Source: Aalborgiella sp031390045
GTDB lineage: Bacteria; Pseudomonadota; Gammaproteobacteria; Burkholderiales; Burkholderiaceae_C
Direction: 5' to 3'
Assembly (NCBI GenBank): GCA_031390045.1
Contig: JANMTB010000124.1
Location: 1 to 28,888, forward strand
DNA length: 28,888 bases
The notes below the pieces were generated by a model. It was not told the origin of the DNA. It searched no databases and worked only from the letters and a program-made list of their open reading frames with translations. Shown here piece after piece: positions 15,789-24,281 of the stretch (within the stretch, counting starts at the first letter, position 1; each line of letters begins with the position of its first letter). The position numbers were made by a program, and so were the translations under genes.

Positions 15789-16403
15789 ATGTTTGGCATC
15801 ACCAATTACAGCGCCTTTGTCATCGCCTTTATCTTGCTCTTGCTGCTGCCTGGGCCGGGTAATTTGGCGTTGATTACCTCGGCAGGCAAGGGCGGCTTGG
15901 CGGGTGGCGTTGCCTCGGTGTTTGGTTTGTTGGTGGGCGATCAAGTGTTGATGTGGCTAACCGTTGCCGGCGTTGCTGCGTTATTGCAGGCTAACCCGAT
16001 TGTTTTCCATGCCTTGCAATGGCTGGGTGCTGCGTATTTAGCATGGCTGGGCTTCAAAATGTTGACCGCCAAAGCAGGGGACAAGCCACTGTTGAACATC
16101 ACAGCAGGGCACTATTTTCGGCAAACCTTGGTCATCACCCTGTTCAACCCCAAAGCCATCATGTTTTATGTCGCTTTTTTGCCGCAATTCATCGATCCCG
16201 TCAAACACCAAGGCATGCTGACTTTCAGTGTGATGGCTGTGACGATCGCGGTTCTTGGTTTCATCTACTGCATCACAGTGGTACTGATCACCCACTATAT
16301 GGCTGAGCGTATTCGCGCTAACCCACGGGTAACAGACGTTTTGCAAAAAATTGCAGGTGTATTCTTGATAGGTTTTGGCGTGAAGCTCGCCTTAGGCAAA
16401 TAA
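15789..16403 (+). CDS. LysE/RhtB-family amino-acid exporter
   Basis: Members export amino acids or related metabolites across the inner membrane. The 204-residue protein has about six hydrophobic segments and the family motif near the N-terminus (LLLLLPGPGNLALITSAGKGG), plus LGAAYLAWLGFKML and TLFNPKAIMFYVAFLPQF. The ATG at 15789 is preferred over the TTG two codons upstream because relatives begin MFGI. No strong ribosome-binding site is seen. It lies 31 bp beyond the rsmG terminator and 20 bp before parA, so it may share a promoter with parA. The transported substrate is unknown. Confidence 0.92.
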   Translation: MFGITNYSAFVIAFILLLLLPGPGNLALITSAGKGGLAGGVASVFGLLVGDQVLMWLTVAGVAALLQANPIVFHALQWLGAAYLAWLGFKMLTAKAGDKPLLNITAGHYFRQTLVITLFNPKAIMFYVAFLPQFIDPVKHQGMLTFSVMAVTIAVLGFIYCITVVLITHYMAERIRANPRVTDVLQKIAGVFLIGFGVKLALGK

Positions 16404-16423
16404 CAGGTTAAATAAAAATAAAT

Positions 16424-17209
16424 ATGGCAAAGATTTTCTGCGTGGCGAATCAAAAAGGTGGTGTCGGCAAAACCACGACGACGGTCAACTTGGCGGCTGG
16501 TTTGGCGAAAATCGGCCAGAGGGTGCTGATGATTGACTTAGACCCACAAGGCAATGCCACCATGGGCTCGGGTGTCGACAAGCGCCAACTGGAGCTCACG
16601 ATTTATGACGTATTGCTAGAGAATGCCTCTATTACTGAAGCGCGCGTCAAAAGCGACAAGTTGGTCGCCGCTGGCTGCAGTTACGATATTTTGGGTGCTA
16701 ACCGTGATTTGGCGGGTGCTGAGGTGGAGTTGGTCGACGTTGAGCGGCGCGAGAAGCGCATCAAAGCTGCGGTGGCCGTTGTGGCGCATGAGTATGACTT
16801 CGTGCTGATTGATTGCCCACCGAGCCTGTCCATGCTCACCTTGAACGGTTTGTGCTGCGCTAATGGCGTGATTGTGCCGATGCAGTGCGAGTATTTTGCG
16901 CTGGAGGGACTCACAGATTTGGTCAACACCATCAAGCAAGTGCACGCCAATTTGAACCCAGATTTGCAAATCATCGGCCTCTTACGCGTCATGTTTGACC
17001 CGCGCATCACGCTGCAGCAGCAGGTGAGCGAGCAGCTTAAAAACCACTTTGGCAACAAAGTTTTCAATACCGTGATTCCTCGCAATGTGCGCTTGGCCGA
17101 AGCACCCAGCTACGGTTTGCCTGGCGTGGTGTTTGACCCATCCGCGCGCGGCAGCCAAGCTTTTGTAGAGTTTGCCGCAGAGATGGTCGAACGCATCAAA
17201 ACGATGTAA
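16424..17209 (+). CDS. parA: Chromosome partitioning ATPase ParA (Soj)
   Basis: ParA is the ATP-dependent, DNA-binding ATPase that moves ParB-parS complexes apart after origin replication. The 261-residue protein carries the deviant Walker A KGGVGKTTTT (residues 11-20, with signature Lys11 and catalytic Lys16), the switch DLDPQGNATMG, Walker B VLIDCPPSLSMLT and the C-terminal IPRNVRLAEAPSYG typical of chromosomal Soj proteins. It lacks the N-terminal helix-turn-helix domain of plasmid type Ia ParA. Unusually it is separated from parB by a hydrolase gene and a repeat copy. Both its partner protein and two parS sites are in this window. Confidence 0.97.
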   Translation: MAKIFCVANQKGGVGKTTTTVNLAAGLAKIGQRVLMIDLDPQGNATMGSGVDKRQLELTIYDVLLENASITEARVKSDKLVAAGCSYDILGANRDLAGAEVELVDVERREKRIKAAVAVVAHEYDFVLIDCPPSLSMLTLNGLCCANGVIVPMQCEYFALEGLTDLVNTIKQVHANLNPDLQIIGLLRVMFDPRITLQQQVSEQLKNHFGNKVFNTVIPRNVRLAEAPSYGLPGVVFDPSARGSQAFVEFAAEMVERIKTM

Positions 17210-17249
17210 ATAGCCATGCATACACGTAAAAACAAGGCAAATTCGGCTA

Positions 17250-17294
17250 TAGCCGGCGTATTTATTGACTAAATAGCTATAAAATATATAGCAA
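17250..17294 (+). repeat. 45-bp interspersed element, copy 4
   Basis: It begins TAGCCGGCGTATTTATT and ends with GCTATAAAATATATAGC plus AA. It is the reference copy for the pairwise counts given elsewhere. With the preceding bases it makes a perfect palindrome CGGCTATAGCCG. It lies between parA and the hydrolase gene, ending 10 bp before the hydrolase start codon. Confidence 0.85.
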
Positions 17295-17304
17295 ATATAA
17301 ATAA

Positions 17305-17880
17305 ATGTCTGAAATTAACCCTCATATTTTCACGCTGCCAGGCTGGCAGGGCAGCACGGCCTTACATTGGCAAAGCCGTTGGGAAGCGGTGTTTGGCGAT
17401 GAGCGGGTGGAGCAGCACGACTGGCACCAACCGTTGCGTGGCGACTGGATCACGCGGCTCGAAGACGTGGTACAAAACCATATTGCCAAGCGCCAAAAAG
17501 AAGGTCAAGACCCAAGCATTGTTTTCGCAGCACACAGCTTGGGTTGCCACTTGGTCGCAGCATGGGCAAGTCTGTCGCCCAATGTTGGCAAAGTCGCCGG
17601 TGCGCTGCTGGTGGCACCACCCAGTCAAGAAGCCATCAGCTATGCACCCCAAATGCACAGCTGGGGCAAGCCTCAGTTGAACCAGCTGCCATTCAAAACT
17701 ACCTTGGTCGCCTCCTCGCGCGACCCGTTTTGCAAGTTACCTGCGGCCAAGGAGCTGGCCGCGCAGTGGGGCTCAGAACTGGTTCATGCTGGCCCGATTG
17801 GCCATATCAACGCTGAATCTGGCTTAGGCGATTGGCCTGCAGGTCGCGATTTGCTGAATAAGCTGACGAATTTAAAATAA
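17305..17880 (+). CDS. RBBP9/YdeN-type serine hydrolase
   Basis: This is a small alpha/beta hydrolase (191 residues) with a visible Ser-His-Asp triad: Ser78 in AAHSLGCHL, Asp140 in SSRDPF and His167 in GHINAESGLG. The ESGLGDWPAG ending is characteristic of the RBBP9-like family, whose bacterial members have no firmly known substrate. It is inserted between parA and parB on the same strand. The sequence before its ATG is AAATATAAATAA, without a Shine-Dalgarno, and the repeat copy ends 10 bp upstream, so its expression is hard to predict. A role in segregation is not implied by the sequence. Confidence 0.88.
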   Translation: MSEINPHIFTLPGWQGSTALHWQSRWEAVFGDERVEQHDWHQPLRGDWITRLEDVVQNHIAKRQKEGQDPSIVFAAHSLGCHLVAAWASLSPNVGKVAGALLVAPPSQEAISYAPQMHSWGKPQLNQLPFKTTLVASSRDPFCKLPAAKELAAQWGSELVHAGPIGHINAESGLGDWPAGRDLLNKLTNLK

Positions 17881-17918
17881 CGATCAGCGAATAACAACAC
17901 CGATCAAAAGTACTATAA

Positions 17919-17939
17919 CGGAATATAAGCGGAATATAA
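17919..17939 (+). repeat. Tandem 11-bp repeat before parB
   Basis: CGGAATATAA occurs twice, at 17919-17928 and 17930-17939, ending two bases before the parB ATG. The GGA of the second copy sits 8 bases from the ATG, so it is the likely ribosome-binding site; the first copy duplicates it. Confidence 0.55.
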
Positions 17940-17941
17940 AC

Positions 17942-18877
17942 ATGGTTACCAAACGACCCAAAGGCCTAGGCCGTGGCTTAGAAGCACTCTTAGGCCCCAC
18001 TTTTGACGAAAATGCAGCAACCAACGCTGCAAAAAGCGCTGCGGCCAACCCTGGCACGCCGTCGACCCTGATGCTGACCGACATGGTCGCCGGCCAATAC
18101 CAGCCCCGCACCCGCATGGACGAGGGTGCTTTGTACGAGTTAGCAGAATCAATCAAGGCCCACGGCATCATGCAACCGATCTTGGTGCGTCGCTTAACGA
18201 GTGGGGTAAACGACGGCAAGTACGAAATCATCGCTGGTGAGCGCCGTTTCCGTGCGGCTAAATTGGCGGGTTTGGACAATGTCCCAGTCCTCGTGCGTGA
18301 GGTGGCCGACGAAGCCGCCGCCGCGATGTCGTTGATTGAAAACATCCAGCGCGAAGACCTGAACCCACTCGAAGAAGCGCAGGGTTTGCAGCGTTTGGTG
18401 AAAGAATTTGCACTCACCCACGAGCAAGCCGCCCAAGCCGTGGGTCGCTCCCGCGCCGCCGCCAGCAATTTGATGCGCCTCTTGAACTTGGCCGAACCCG
18501 TGCAGACCATGCTGATGGCCGGTGACTTGGACATGGGGCATGCCCGCGCTTTGCTGGCACTAGACCGCGCCACCCAAATCACCGCTGCCAACCAAATCAG
18601 CGCCAAAAAAATGTCGGTACGCGAGGCTGAAAGCCTAGTCAAAAAGCTCAGCGCTGAGTTCAACTTAGTGGCGACTAAGCCGAAAAAAGAGAAATCACGC
18701 GACCTGAAACGTGTCGAAGAAGAGCTGTCAGACCTGCTGACAGCGCAAGTCGAAATACGTGTCAAAAAGCGCGTGAAACGCCACGGCAAGTTTGAGGAAA
18801 TGGGCGAGTTGAGCGTTCAATTTGGTTCGATGGAAGAGCTGAATGGGTTGATTGAGCGTTTACGGGGCGAGAAATAG
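17942..18877 (+). CDS. parB: Chromosome partitioning protein ParB (Spo0J)
   Basis: ParB is a CTP-dependent DNA clamp that loads at parS, spreads on neighbouring DNA and is moved by ParA. The 311-residue protein starts MVTKRPKGLGRGLEALLG, the ParA-interacting N-terminus. It has the CTP-binding boxes GERRFRAAKLAGL and ENIQREDLNPLEEAQG, the helix-turn-helix with LTHEQAAQAVGRSRAAASNLMRLL that reads parS, and a C-terminal dimerisation domain with a Lys/Arg-rich stretch (about 250-280). It is the last gene of the plus-strand block; a repeat copy follows its stop codon by 18 bp. Confidence 0.97.
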   Translation: MVTKRPKGLGRGLEALLGPTFDENAATNAAKSAAANPGTPSTLMLTDMVAGQYQPRTRMDEGALYELAESIKAHGIMQPILVRRLTSGVNDGKYEIIAGERRFRAAKLAGLDNVPVLVREVADEAAAAMSLIENIQREDLNPLEEAQGLQRLVKEFALTHEQAAQAVGRSRAAASNLMRLLNLAEPVQTMLMAGDLDMGHARALLALDRATQITAANQISAKKMSVREAESLVKKLSAEFNLVATKPKKEKSRDLKRVEEELSDLLTAQVEIRVKKRVKRHGKFEEMGELSVQFGSMEELNGLIERLRGEK

Positions 18878-18895
18878 ACCGAATGGCCAATCAAA

Positions 18896-18940
18896 TTGCT
18901 ATAAAATTAATAGCTTTCTAGGCAATAAATACGCCGGCTA
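18896..18940 (-). repeat. 45-bp interspersed element, copy 5
   Basis: On the minus strand it begins TAGCCGGCGTATTTATT and ends GCTATTAATTTTATAGC plus AA, with 39 of 45 matches to the 17250 copy (hand count), the closest pair in the window. It sits between the convergent genes parB and the DUF302 gene. Confidence 0.85.
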
Positions 18941-18968
18941 GAAGCGTATTTATGAAAAATTTGATGAT

Positions 18969-19457
18969 TTATGACGCCACAGCTGCTTGTGCAAGTCCGC
19001 TCAGCGCTTTCGTCAGGCCTTCAACAGCGGGGCAGCTAGCCGCGCCATGCCTATTTGCTAAGTATGCGGGGTCGTTGTAGCTGAGCATGACTTTACCGGC
19101 TACGTCAGTCCAAACCAGTGCTTTGAGTGGTAAATCAATGCCCCCCGTTTGCGCACACTCCATCAAAGGCGTCCCGCCTTGCGGGATACCGAAGATCAAC
19201 AGTTCAGTTGAGCGCAGTGTTTTGCCGACCTTTGCAGCGCCAGCGGCGTGGTCAATGCGGGCGAAAACGTTGAGTCCGCGCTCTTTCACCAAGGCTTCCA
19301 AGCGGTTCATGGTGTCAACCGCGCTGCGCGGGCTGGCGACGCTGATCATGCCATCGGCTTGCGCGTGTACCAATGTCGTGGCACTTAAAGAGAGCAAAAT
19401 GGCGGATATTGACATGCCGAAAAACTTAAGAAATGCTGGAAATGCGGGGTAAGTCAT
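18969..19457 (-). CDS. Exported DUF302 protein
   Basis: The protein has 162 residues with an N-terminal signal peptide (hydrophobic stretch about 13-30, likely cleavage after LVHAQA). A DUF302 domain follows: an N-terminal VDTMNRLEALVKERGLNVFARIDH, then RSTELLIFGIPQGGTPLMECAQTGGIDLPLKALVWTD in pieces. DUF302 proteins are small alpha/beta folds of unknown function, often periplasmic. The minus-strand start is preceded by TAGGAGCTACTT, a good ribosome-binding site. It stands alone between parB (convergent) and the epimerase gene. No cofactor motif is evident. Confidence 0.85.
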   Translation of the reverse strand: MTYPAFPAFLKFFGMSISAILLSLSATTLVHAQADGMISVASPRSAVDTMNRLEALVKERGLNVFARIDHAAGAAKVGKTLRSTELLIFGIPQGGTPLMECAQTGGIDLPLKALVWTDVAGKVMLSYNDPAYLANRHGAASCPAVEGLTKALSGLAQAAVAS

Positions 19458-19557
19458 AAGTAGCTCCTAGGCGGTTGGGGTCAAAAAATGAATCGGATTG
19501 CAAATGATTGGTCGACCAAACCACGCGAATGTTACTCAGAAACAGCAAACACCACGT

Positions 19558-20529
19558 CTAAGTTGCAACTGAAGTAAAGCGCCATGACAGCGCCAGCGTC
19601 AGCGATTCGCCTTTTTTAAGCATCTGCAAACCGGCTTGCCCGGGTAGATGAAATGCGTCGATGGGGTGGCTGACGGGTTCTAGGCAGAAGTGATCGCCCG
19701 TAGCTTTACGGAAAAGCACAAGGTAGTTTGGTGGTGTGGAGTAAGCGCTAACTTTCGCTGTGCCTATTGATTTTAAATGTGTCTGATCTAATGTTAGCTG
19801 TAACATTTGATCTGGCCATGTCACACGGGCGATGCCGTCCCAGCCCGTAAAGCAGTTATCAATCAAGGAGCCTGCTGCGGAAATACCTGCTTTCAAATCC
19901 CAGCTTGGCGAAAATGTGGAGGTATGTTCTTTGGGCAAACAATCGGGGTGGCTGAGCCAAACGCCTATTACCTGTGCGTGGACGGTGGTTAGCTCGTTGC
20001 GCGGCAGCCATGGATGTTGGCCTAGGCCGTAAGGTAAGGGCATGTCGCCAAGATGGGTGACGGTCAGGATTTGATCCATGCCACCATCGACCAGTTTGAA
20101 AGTTTGCCGGGCGCGGTAGTGGTGCGGGTTGCCGTTGAACTGGTTTGACTCCAAAGTCATCTCCAGTGAAACAGTATCATGCTGTTGATATTGCCAGTTC
20201 TGTTGCCATGCATCGCCATGGATGGGGTAGGGCAGATCGGTGTTGGTTGCGATGGTGTGAAACTTGCCATCAACCGAAAACCCACCGTGGCTGATGCGGT
20301 TTGACCAAGGCGCTAGCGGGTAAGATGCAAATGCAATCTGCAAAGGGTCAGCGTGAGAAATACAGTCCCAAGGACGAAACAGGTCAAACGGTGCAAAACC
20401 GGTTCGTTCTAGCGCCCAAGTCGCTAGTGAACCGCCCATGCTAGGCGTCAAGCCCAGTCGTTGTGATCCTGAAAGACTGTGCTGTTCCAACCAAACAACG
20501 GGGTGCTTTTGGTTCAGCGACGCAGCCAT
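19558..20529 (-). CDS. Aldose 1-epimerase family protein
   Basis: This is a mutarotase-fold protein interconverting alpha and beta anomers of a sugar. From the ATG at 20529 it has 323 residues; a TTG one codon upstream is ignored. Visible family motifs are the early SYPLAPWSNRI, PIHGDAWQ (first catalytic His region), PYGLGQHPWLP (second His) and the C-terminal CLEPVSHPIDAFH with the catalytic Glu. The sugar substrate is not evident. It starts 29 bp after the flavoprotein gene on the same strand, but no sugar-use pathway is nearby. Confidence 0.88.
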   Translation of the reverse strand: MAASLNQKHPVVWLEQHSLSGSQRLGLTPSMGGSLATWALERTGFAPFDLFRPWDCISHADPLQIAFASYPLAPWSNRISHGGFSVDGKFHTIATNTDLPYPIHGDAWQQNWQYQQHDTVSLEMTLESNQFNGNPHHYRARQTFKLVDGGMDQILTVTHLGDMPLPYGLGQHPWLPRNELTTVHAQVIGVWLSHPDCLPKEHTSTFSPSWDLKAGISAAGSLIDNCFTGWDGIARVTWPDQMLQLTLDQTHLKSIGTAKVSAYSTPPNYLVLFRKATGDHFCLEPVSHPIDAFHLPGQAGLQMLKKGESLTLALSWRFTSVAT

Positions 20530-20558
20530 CAAGACTCTTAATAGAATCTTTTACAAGC

Positions 20559-21983
20559 TTACCAGCTGAAAATCTTGCCTGGGTTCATGATGTTGTCGGG
20601 GTCCAGCGCATGTTTGATGGTGCGCATCATGTCGACAGCACCCAAACCGGTTTCGGTTTTCAAGAAGTCCATTTTGTGCAGACCCACACCGTGTTCGCCC
20701 GTGCAGGTGCCTTCTAAGCGTAGCGCGCGGGCGACGAGTTTGTCGTTCAAGGCTTCGGCGGTTTCACGCTCTTCAGGCTTGCTGGGGTCGATCAAGTAGC
20801 CAAAGTGGAAGTTGCCATCACCCACGTGGCCGACCAAGAAGTAGGGGATGCCGCTGGCATCGGCCTCGGCGACGGACTCCAGCAAGCAGTCGGCGAGTTT
20901 GGAGATTGGCACGCAGGTATCGGTCGAAATCACGCGGCAGCCGGGCTTGGACTGCACGCCTGCAAAATAAGCGTTGTGCCGCGCCGTCCACAGCTTGGTG
21001 CGCGCTTCGGGCGTGGTCGCCCAGTCAAACGAGGTGCCACCGTGTTCAGATGCAAGCTCTTGCACCAGTTCGGCCTGTTCTTTCACGCTGGCAGGCGAGC
21101 CGTGGAATTCCATCAACAACATCGGTGCTTCTTCTAATGTGAGCTTGGAGTAGGCGTTGACCATGCGGATCGAGTTGCTGTCGATCAGTTCCACCCGTGC
21201 AATCGGGATGCCCATTTGGATGATTTGAATCGTCGTGCGTACGGCAGCTTCGATGCTGGGAAAAGAGCAAACAGCGGCTGAAATCGCTTCTGGTAAGGGG
21301 TAGAGCTTGAGGGTGATTTCAGTCATCACGCCCAGCGTGCCCTCCGACCCGACCATCAAGCGCGTTAAGTCATAACCAGCGGAAGATTTCTTGGCGCGGG
21401 TGCCGGTACGAATCACCTCGCCACGGGCGGTGACGACTTCGAGTGCCAACACGTTTTCACGCATCGTGCCGTAGCGCACCGCATTGGTGCCACTGGCGCG
21501 GGTGGCGCTCATGCCACCAATCGAGGCGTCAGCACCCGGGTCAATCGGGAAAAACAAGCCTTCAGATTTGACGGCTTCGTTGACCGCTTTGCGCGTCACG
21601 CCGGGTTGCACAGTCACGGTCAAATCTTCAGCGTTGACGCGCAGGACTTGGTTCATGCGGCTCACGTCGATGCTGATACCACCTTGAACGGCGAGCAAAT
21701 GCCCCTCTAGAGAAGAACCAACACCGAAGGGGATCACCGGTGTTTTGTATTGGGCAGCTAGTTTGACGGCGGCAGCGACATCTGCTGTACTTTCAGCAAA
21801 AACCACCGCGCTAGGGGGTGGAACTGAAAAAGAAGACTCATCTTTGCCATGGTGTTCGCGTACTGCCAGTGCTGTGGAGCAGCGGTCGCCAAACGTGGAC
21901 TTGAGCGCATCAATCAAAGCAGCCGGAGTAGCCCGTTGGTTAACTGCAGGCAGTACGTGGGTGGAAAGTGTAGGAGCATTCAT
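20559..21983 (-). CDS. FAD-linked D-lactate dehydrogenase / glycolate oxidase GlcD-type
   Basis: This is a flavoprotein of the FAD-binding type 4 family oxidising a D-2-hydroxy acid, most likely D-lactate or glycolate, with electrons passed to the respiratory chain. The 474-residue protein has the FAD-binding domain (PVIPFGVGSSLEGH, then DPGADASIGGMSATRASGTN and GTRAKKSSAGYDLTRL). The C-terminal substrate domain carries HVGDGNFHFG and the end motif CTGEHGVGLHKMDFL. It lacks partner subunits GlcE and GlcF, favouring a single-subunit D-lactate dehydrogenase (cytochrome type). It follows the thioesterase gene by 9 bp. Confidence 0.9.
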   Translation of the reverse strand: MNAPTLSTHVLPAVNQRATPAALIDALKSTFGDRCSTALAVREHHGKDESSFSVPPPSAVVFAESTADVAAAVKLAAQYKTPVIPFGVGSSLEGHLLAVQGGISIDVSRMNQVLRVNAEDLTVTVQPGVTRKAVNEAVKSEGLFFPIDPGADASIGGMSATRASGTNAVRYGTMRENVLALEVVTARGEVIRTGTRAKKSSAGYDLTRLMVGSEGTLGVMTEITLKLYPLPEAISAAVCSFPSIEAAVRTTIQIIQMGIPIARVELIDSNSIRMVNAYSKLTLEEAPMLLMEFHGSPASVKEQAELVQELASEHGGTSFDWATTPEARTKLWTARHNAYFAGVQSKPGCRVISTDTCVPISKLADCLLESVAEADASGIPYFLVGHVGDGNFHFGYLIDPSKPEERETAEALNDKLVARALRLEGTCTGEHGVGLHKMDFLKTETGLGAVDMMRTIKHALDPDNIMNPGKIFSW

Positions 21984-21992
21984 AGACTGCCT

Positions 21993-22409
21993 TTATGACA
22001 AGATGGCCAAGGTAATACGCGAGACGCAAGTCATCTCGCCTGCATCGTTGCTCATGTCGATTTGCCAAACTTGGGTGGTTCTACCGACGTGAATTGGGTA
22101 AGTGATACCCGTAACCCAACCGCTTTTTGCGCCTTTGAGGTGGTTGACATTGATGTCCAAACCAACTGCTCGGTGACCCACTGGGCAGGCGTACATGGCA
22201 CCACAAGAACCCAGTGTTTCAGCCAACACCACTGACACGCCACCATGCAGCAAACCATAAGGTTGCTGGGTACGTTTGTCGACCGGCGCACGTGCACGAA
22301 TAAAATCGTCACCCACCTCGAGAAACTCTATGCCTAAATGGTCAACGGCAGTGTTGATGTGAGCATCCGTCAAGATTTTGATTGAAACTTCTTTTTTCCA
22401 AATATTCAT
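21993..22409 (-). CDS. PaaI/YdiI-type hotdog-fold thioesterase
   Basis: The 138-residue single hotdog domain has the family active-site segment YGLLHGGVSVVLAETLGS, with the HGG turn and catalytic Glu on the following helix, and VGLDINVNHLKGAK on the next strand. Such enzymes hydrolyse aryl- or acyl-CoA thioesters; the exact substrate is not determinable. It is the first gene of a minus-strand group, 9 bp ahead of the flavoprotein. An in-frame ATG 7 codons inside the reading frame does not exist, so the start at 22409 stands, though the first residues (MNIWKKEVSI) match no family consensus. Confidence 0.86.
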   Translation of the reverse strand: MNIWKKEVSIKILTDAHINTAVDHLGIEFLEVGDDFIRARAPVDKRTQQPYGLLHGGVSVVLAETLGSCGAMYACPVGHRAVGLDINVNHLKGAKSGWVTGITYPIHVGRTTQVWQIDMSNDAGEMTCVSRITLAILS

Positions 22410-22582
22410 AATTGTCTAAGTCAGGCGATAGGGTGAATTCAATGGCAACAGTATAAGCATTTGCGAATAATCAAACCTACAAAAACGCGGGGTTATAAGG
22501 GAAACCACTTTGAGCCAGAATCTCAAATTGTGGCATATTCAAATGCTAAACTTTTTAAACTTTGAACCTAGGAGTGTTCGTT
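22410..22582. promoter_or_regulatory. Divergent promoter region, thioesterase / peptide-binding protein
   Basis: This AT-rich gap separates two divergent genes and must contain both promoters. I cannot pick out a clear -35/-10 pair. The plus-strand gene has a good ribosome-binding site AGGAG at 22570-22574. Confidence 0.4.
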
Positions 22583-24163
22583 ATGAAACAAGCGATGAAA
22601 TTTAAATTAGCCTTGGTGGCCTCTGCCGTCCTGCTGGCAAGCACAGCGATGGCGACTACCTTGCGATGGACTAGTGCTAGCGATATTCCTACCTTGGATA
22701 TTCACTCGCAAAACAATGCATTGGGCAACGGCGTTCATGCGGCGATTTATGAGTCATTGATGTATTACAACAGCCGCACCTTTAAAGTAGAGCCGCAATT
22801 GGCAACGGCTTGGAAACTGATTAACCCGACACAACTACGCATTACTTTACGCAATGGTGTGAAGTTCAGTGATGGCAGTGTGTTGGATGTCGAAGATGCC
22901 ATTTTCTCCATCAACCGTGCCATGGCCAAAACATCGAATTTCAATGTGTTCACTCAAGGTATTGATAAAGTCGTCAAGGTGGATGCAAACAACCTAGACA
23001 TCATGCTCAAAGGCCCCAATCCCGTCATCGTGAACCAATTGACCGAGCTGCGCATCATGAGCAAAGCTTGGGCTGAGAAGAACAAATCCACCGAGCCCAA
23101 AGACATCAAAACCAAAGACGAAAGTTTTGCGCACAGAAACGCGATGGGTACGGGGCCGTTTGTGGTCGATAGCTGGCAGCCCGACCAAAAATTGGTGCTT
23201 AAACGCAACCCTAATTGGTGGGGCAAGCTGGAGGGTAACTTGACTGAAATTGTTTATACCCCCGTGAAGCAAGAAGCTACCCGTGTCGCGGCCATTTTGT
23301 CTGGCGAGGTTGATATGGTGTTAGACCCCAACTTGCAAGACTTAGGGCGCATTCGTAATACGCCAAATCTGAAGGTGTTGGACGGTGCAGAAAACCGCAC
23401 CATCTTTTTCGGCATGGACCAGTTTCGCGATGAATTGCCAGGCTCGAACGTCAAAGGCAAAAACCCGCTGAAAGATGTGCGTGTGCGCAAAGCGCTGTAC
23501 CAAGCCATCGACATCAACACCATCAACCGCGTGACCATGCGTGGACTGAGCCAGCCGACTGGCACGATGATTTCGCCGCAAGTCAATGGCTGGACGAAGA
23601 AAGCTGATGCACGCTATGCGTTTGATATCACCGCTGCCAAAAAATTACTAGACGATGCGGGCTACAAAGATGGTTTTGAGGTCGATTTTGCTTGCCCCAA
23701 TAACCGCTATATCAACGACGAAGAAATTTGCCAAGCCGTCACTGCCATGTGGTCCAAAATTGGCGTTAAGGCTAAGCTGCGCACCTTGCCTTTGGTCACC
23801 TACTTCCCAATGATTCAGCGCTTCGAGGCCAGCATCTACATGCTAGGCTGGGGCGTGCCAACCTTTGACGCTTTGTACAGCTTGCAGTCTTTGGTGCGCA
23901 GTGTCGGTGCGGGTGGCGATGGTAATTACAACGTCGGACGTTACTCAAATCCGCAAATGGATGCCTTGGTCGAGCGCATCAAAAAGGAAACTGATTTGGT
24001 AAACCGGAATGACCTCATAGAAAAGGCTTTGCTGCTGTCACATCAAGACGTTTCGCATTTACCGCTGCACAACCAAACCATTCCTTGGGCGATGAAGAAA
24101 AACGTAGAGATGGTGCACCGTGCCGACAATCGCATTGATTGGCGCCTGGTAAAAATCAACTAA
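22583..24163 (+). CDS. Periplasmic peptide-type ABC substrate-binding protein (family 5)
   Basis: This is a solute-binding protein for dipeptides, oligopeptides or related ligands. From ATG 22583 it has 526 residues with a Sec signal peptide (MKQAMKFKLALVASAVLLAS then TAMA, likely cleaved before TTLRW). The SBP family 5 fold shows LRWTSASDIPTLDIHSQNN, LRNGVKFSDGSVLDVEDAIFS and AMGTGPFVVDSWQPDQKLVL. The AGGAG ribosome-binding site 8 bases before the ATG decides the start over an upstream TTG at 22562. No permease or ATPase genes adjoin it, so it must use components encoded elsewhere. A strong bidirectional terminator follows. Confidence 0.93.
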   Translation: MKQAMKFKLALVASAVLLASTAMATTLRWTSASDIPTLDIHSQNNALGNGVHAAIYESLMYYNSRTFKVEPQLATAWKLINPTQLRITLRNGVKFSDGSVLDVEDAIFSINRAMAKTSNFNVFTQGIDKVVKVDANNLDIMLKGPNPVIVNQLTELRIMSKAWAEKNKSTEPKDIKTKDESFAHRNAMGTGPFVVDSWQPDQKLVLKRNPNWWGKLEGNLTEIVYTPVKQEATRVAAILSGEVDMVLDPNLQDLGRIRNTPNLKVLDGAENRTIFFGMDQFRDELPGSNVKGKNPLKDVRVRKALYQAIDINTINRVTMRGLSQPTGTMISPQVNGWTKKADARYAFDITAAKKLLDDAGYKDGFEVDFACPNNRYINDEEICQAVTAMWSKIGVKAKLRTLPLVTYFPMIQRFEASIYMLGWGVPTFDALYSLQSLVRSVGAGGDGNYNVGRYSNPQMDALVERIKKETDLVNRNDLIEKALLLSHQDVSHLPLHNQTIPWAMKKNVEMVHRADNRIDWRLVKIN

Positions 24164-24201
24164 TCAATCGCATAGTCATAGCGTATATATAAAGATCAAA
24201 A

Positions 24202-24227
24202 AAAAGCCCACATCTCTGTGGGCTTTT
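24202..24227. terminator. Bidirectional Rho-independent terminator
   Basis: AAAAGCCCACA (24202-24212) and TGTGGGCTTTT (24217-24227) form a perfect 11-bp stem with a TCTC loop. A and T runs on either side make it work on both strands, ending the peptide-binding gene (+) and amtB (-), which converge here. Confidence 0.93.
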
Positions 24228-24281
24228 AAAAACCTAGAAACGAGTTACTAGGTCAACCGAGGAGACGGTAAATAAAAACTT

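Noticed and set aside
17884..18789. 301-residue minus-strand reading frame opposite parB
   Set aside because: It is an antisense shadow; Ser/Arg-rich with no recognisable motif, and parB is certain.
22528..22552. GTGGCATATTCAAATGCTA as a sigma-54 promoter before the peptide-binding protein
   Set aside because: The GG to GC spacing is 11 bases instead of the strict 10.
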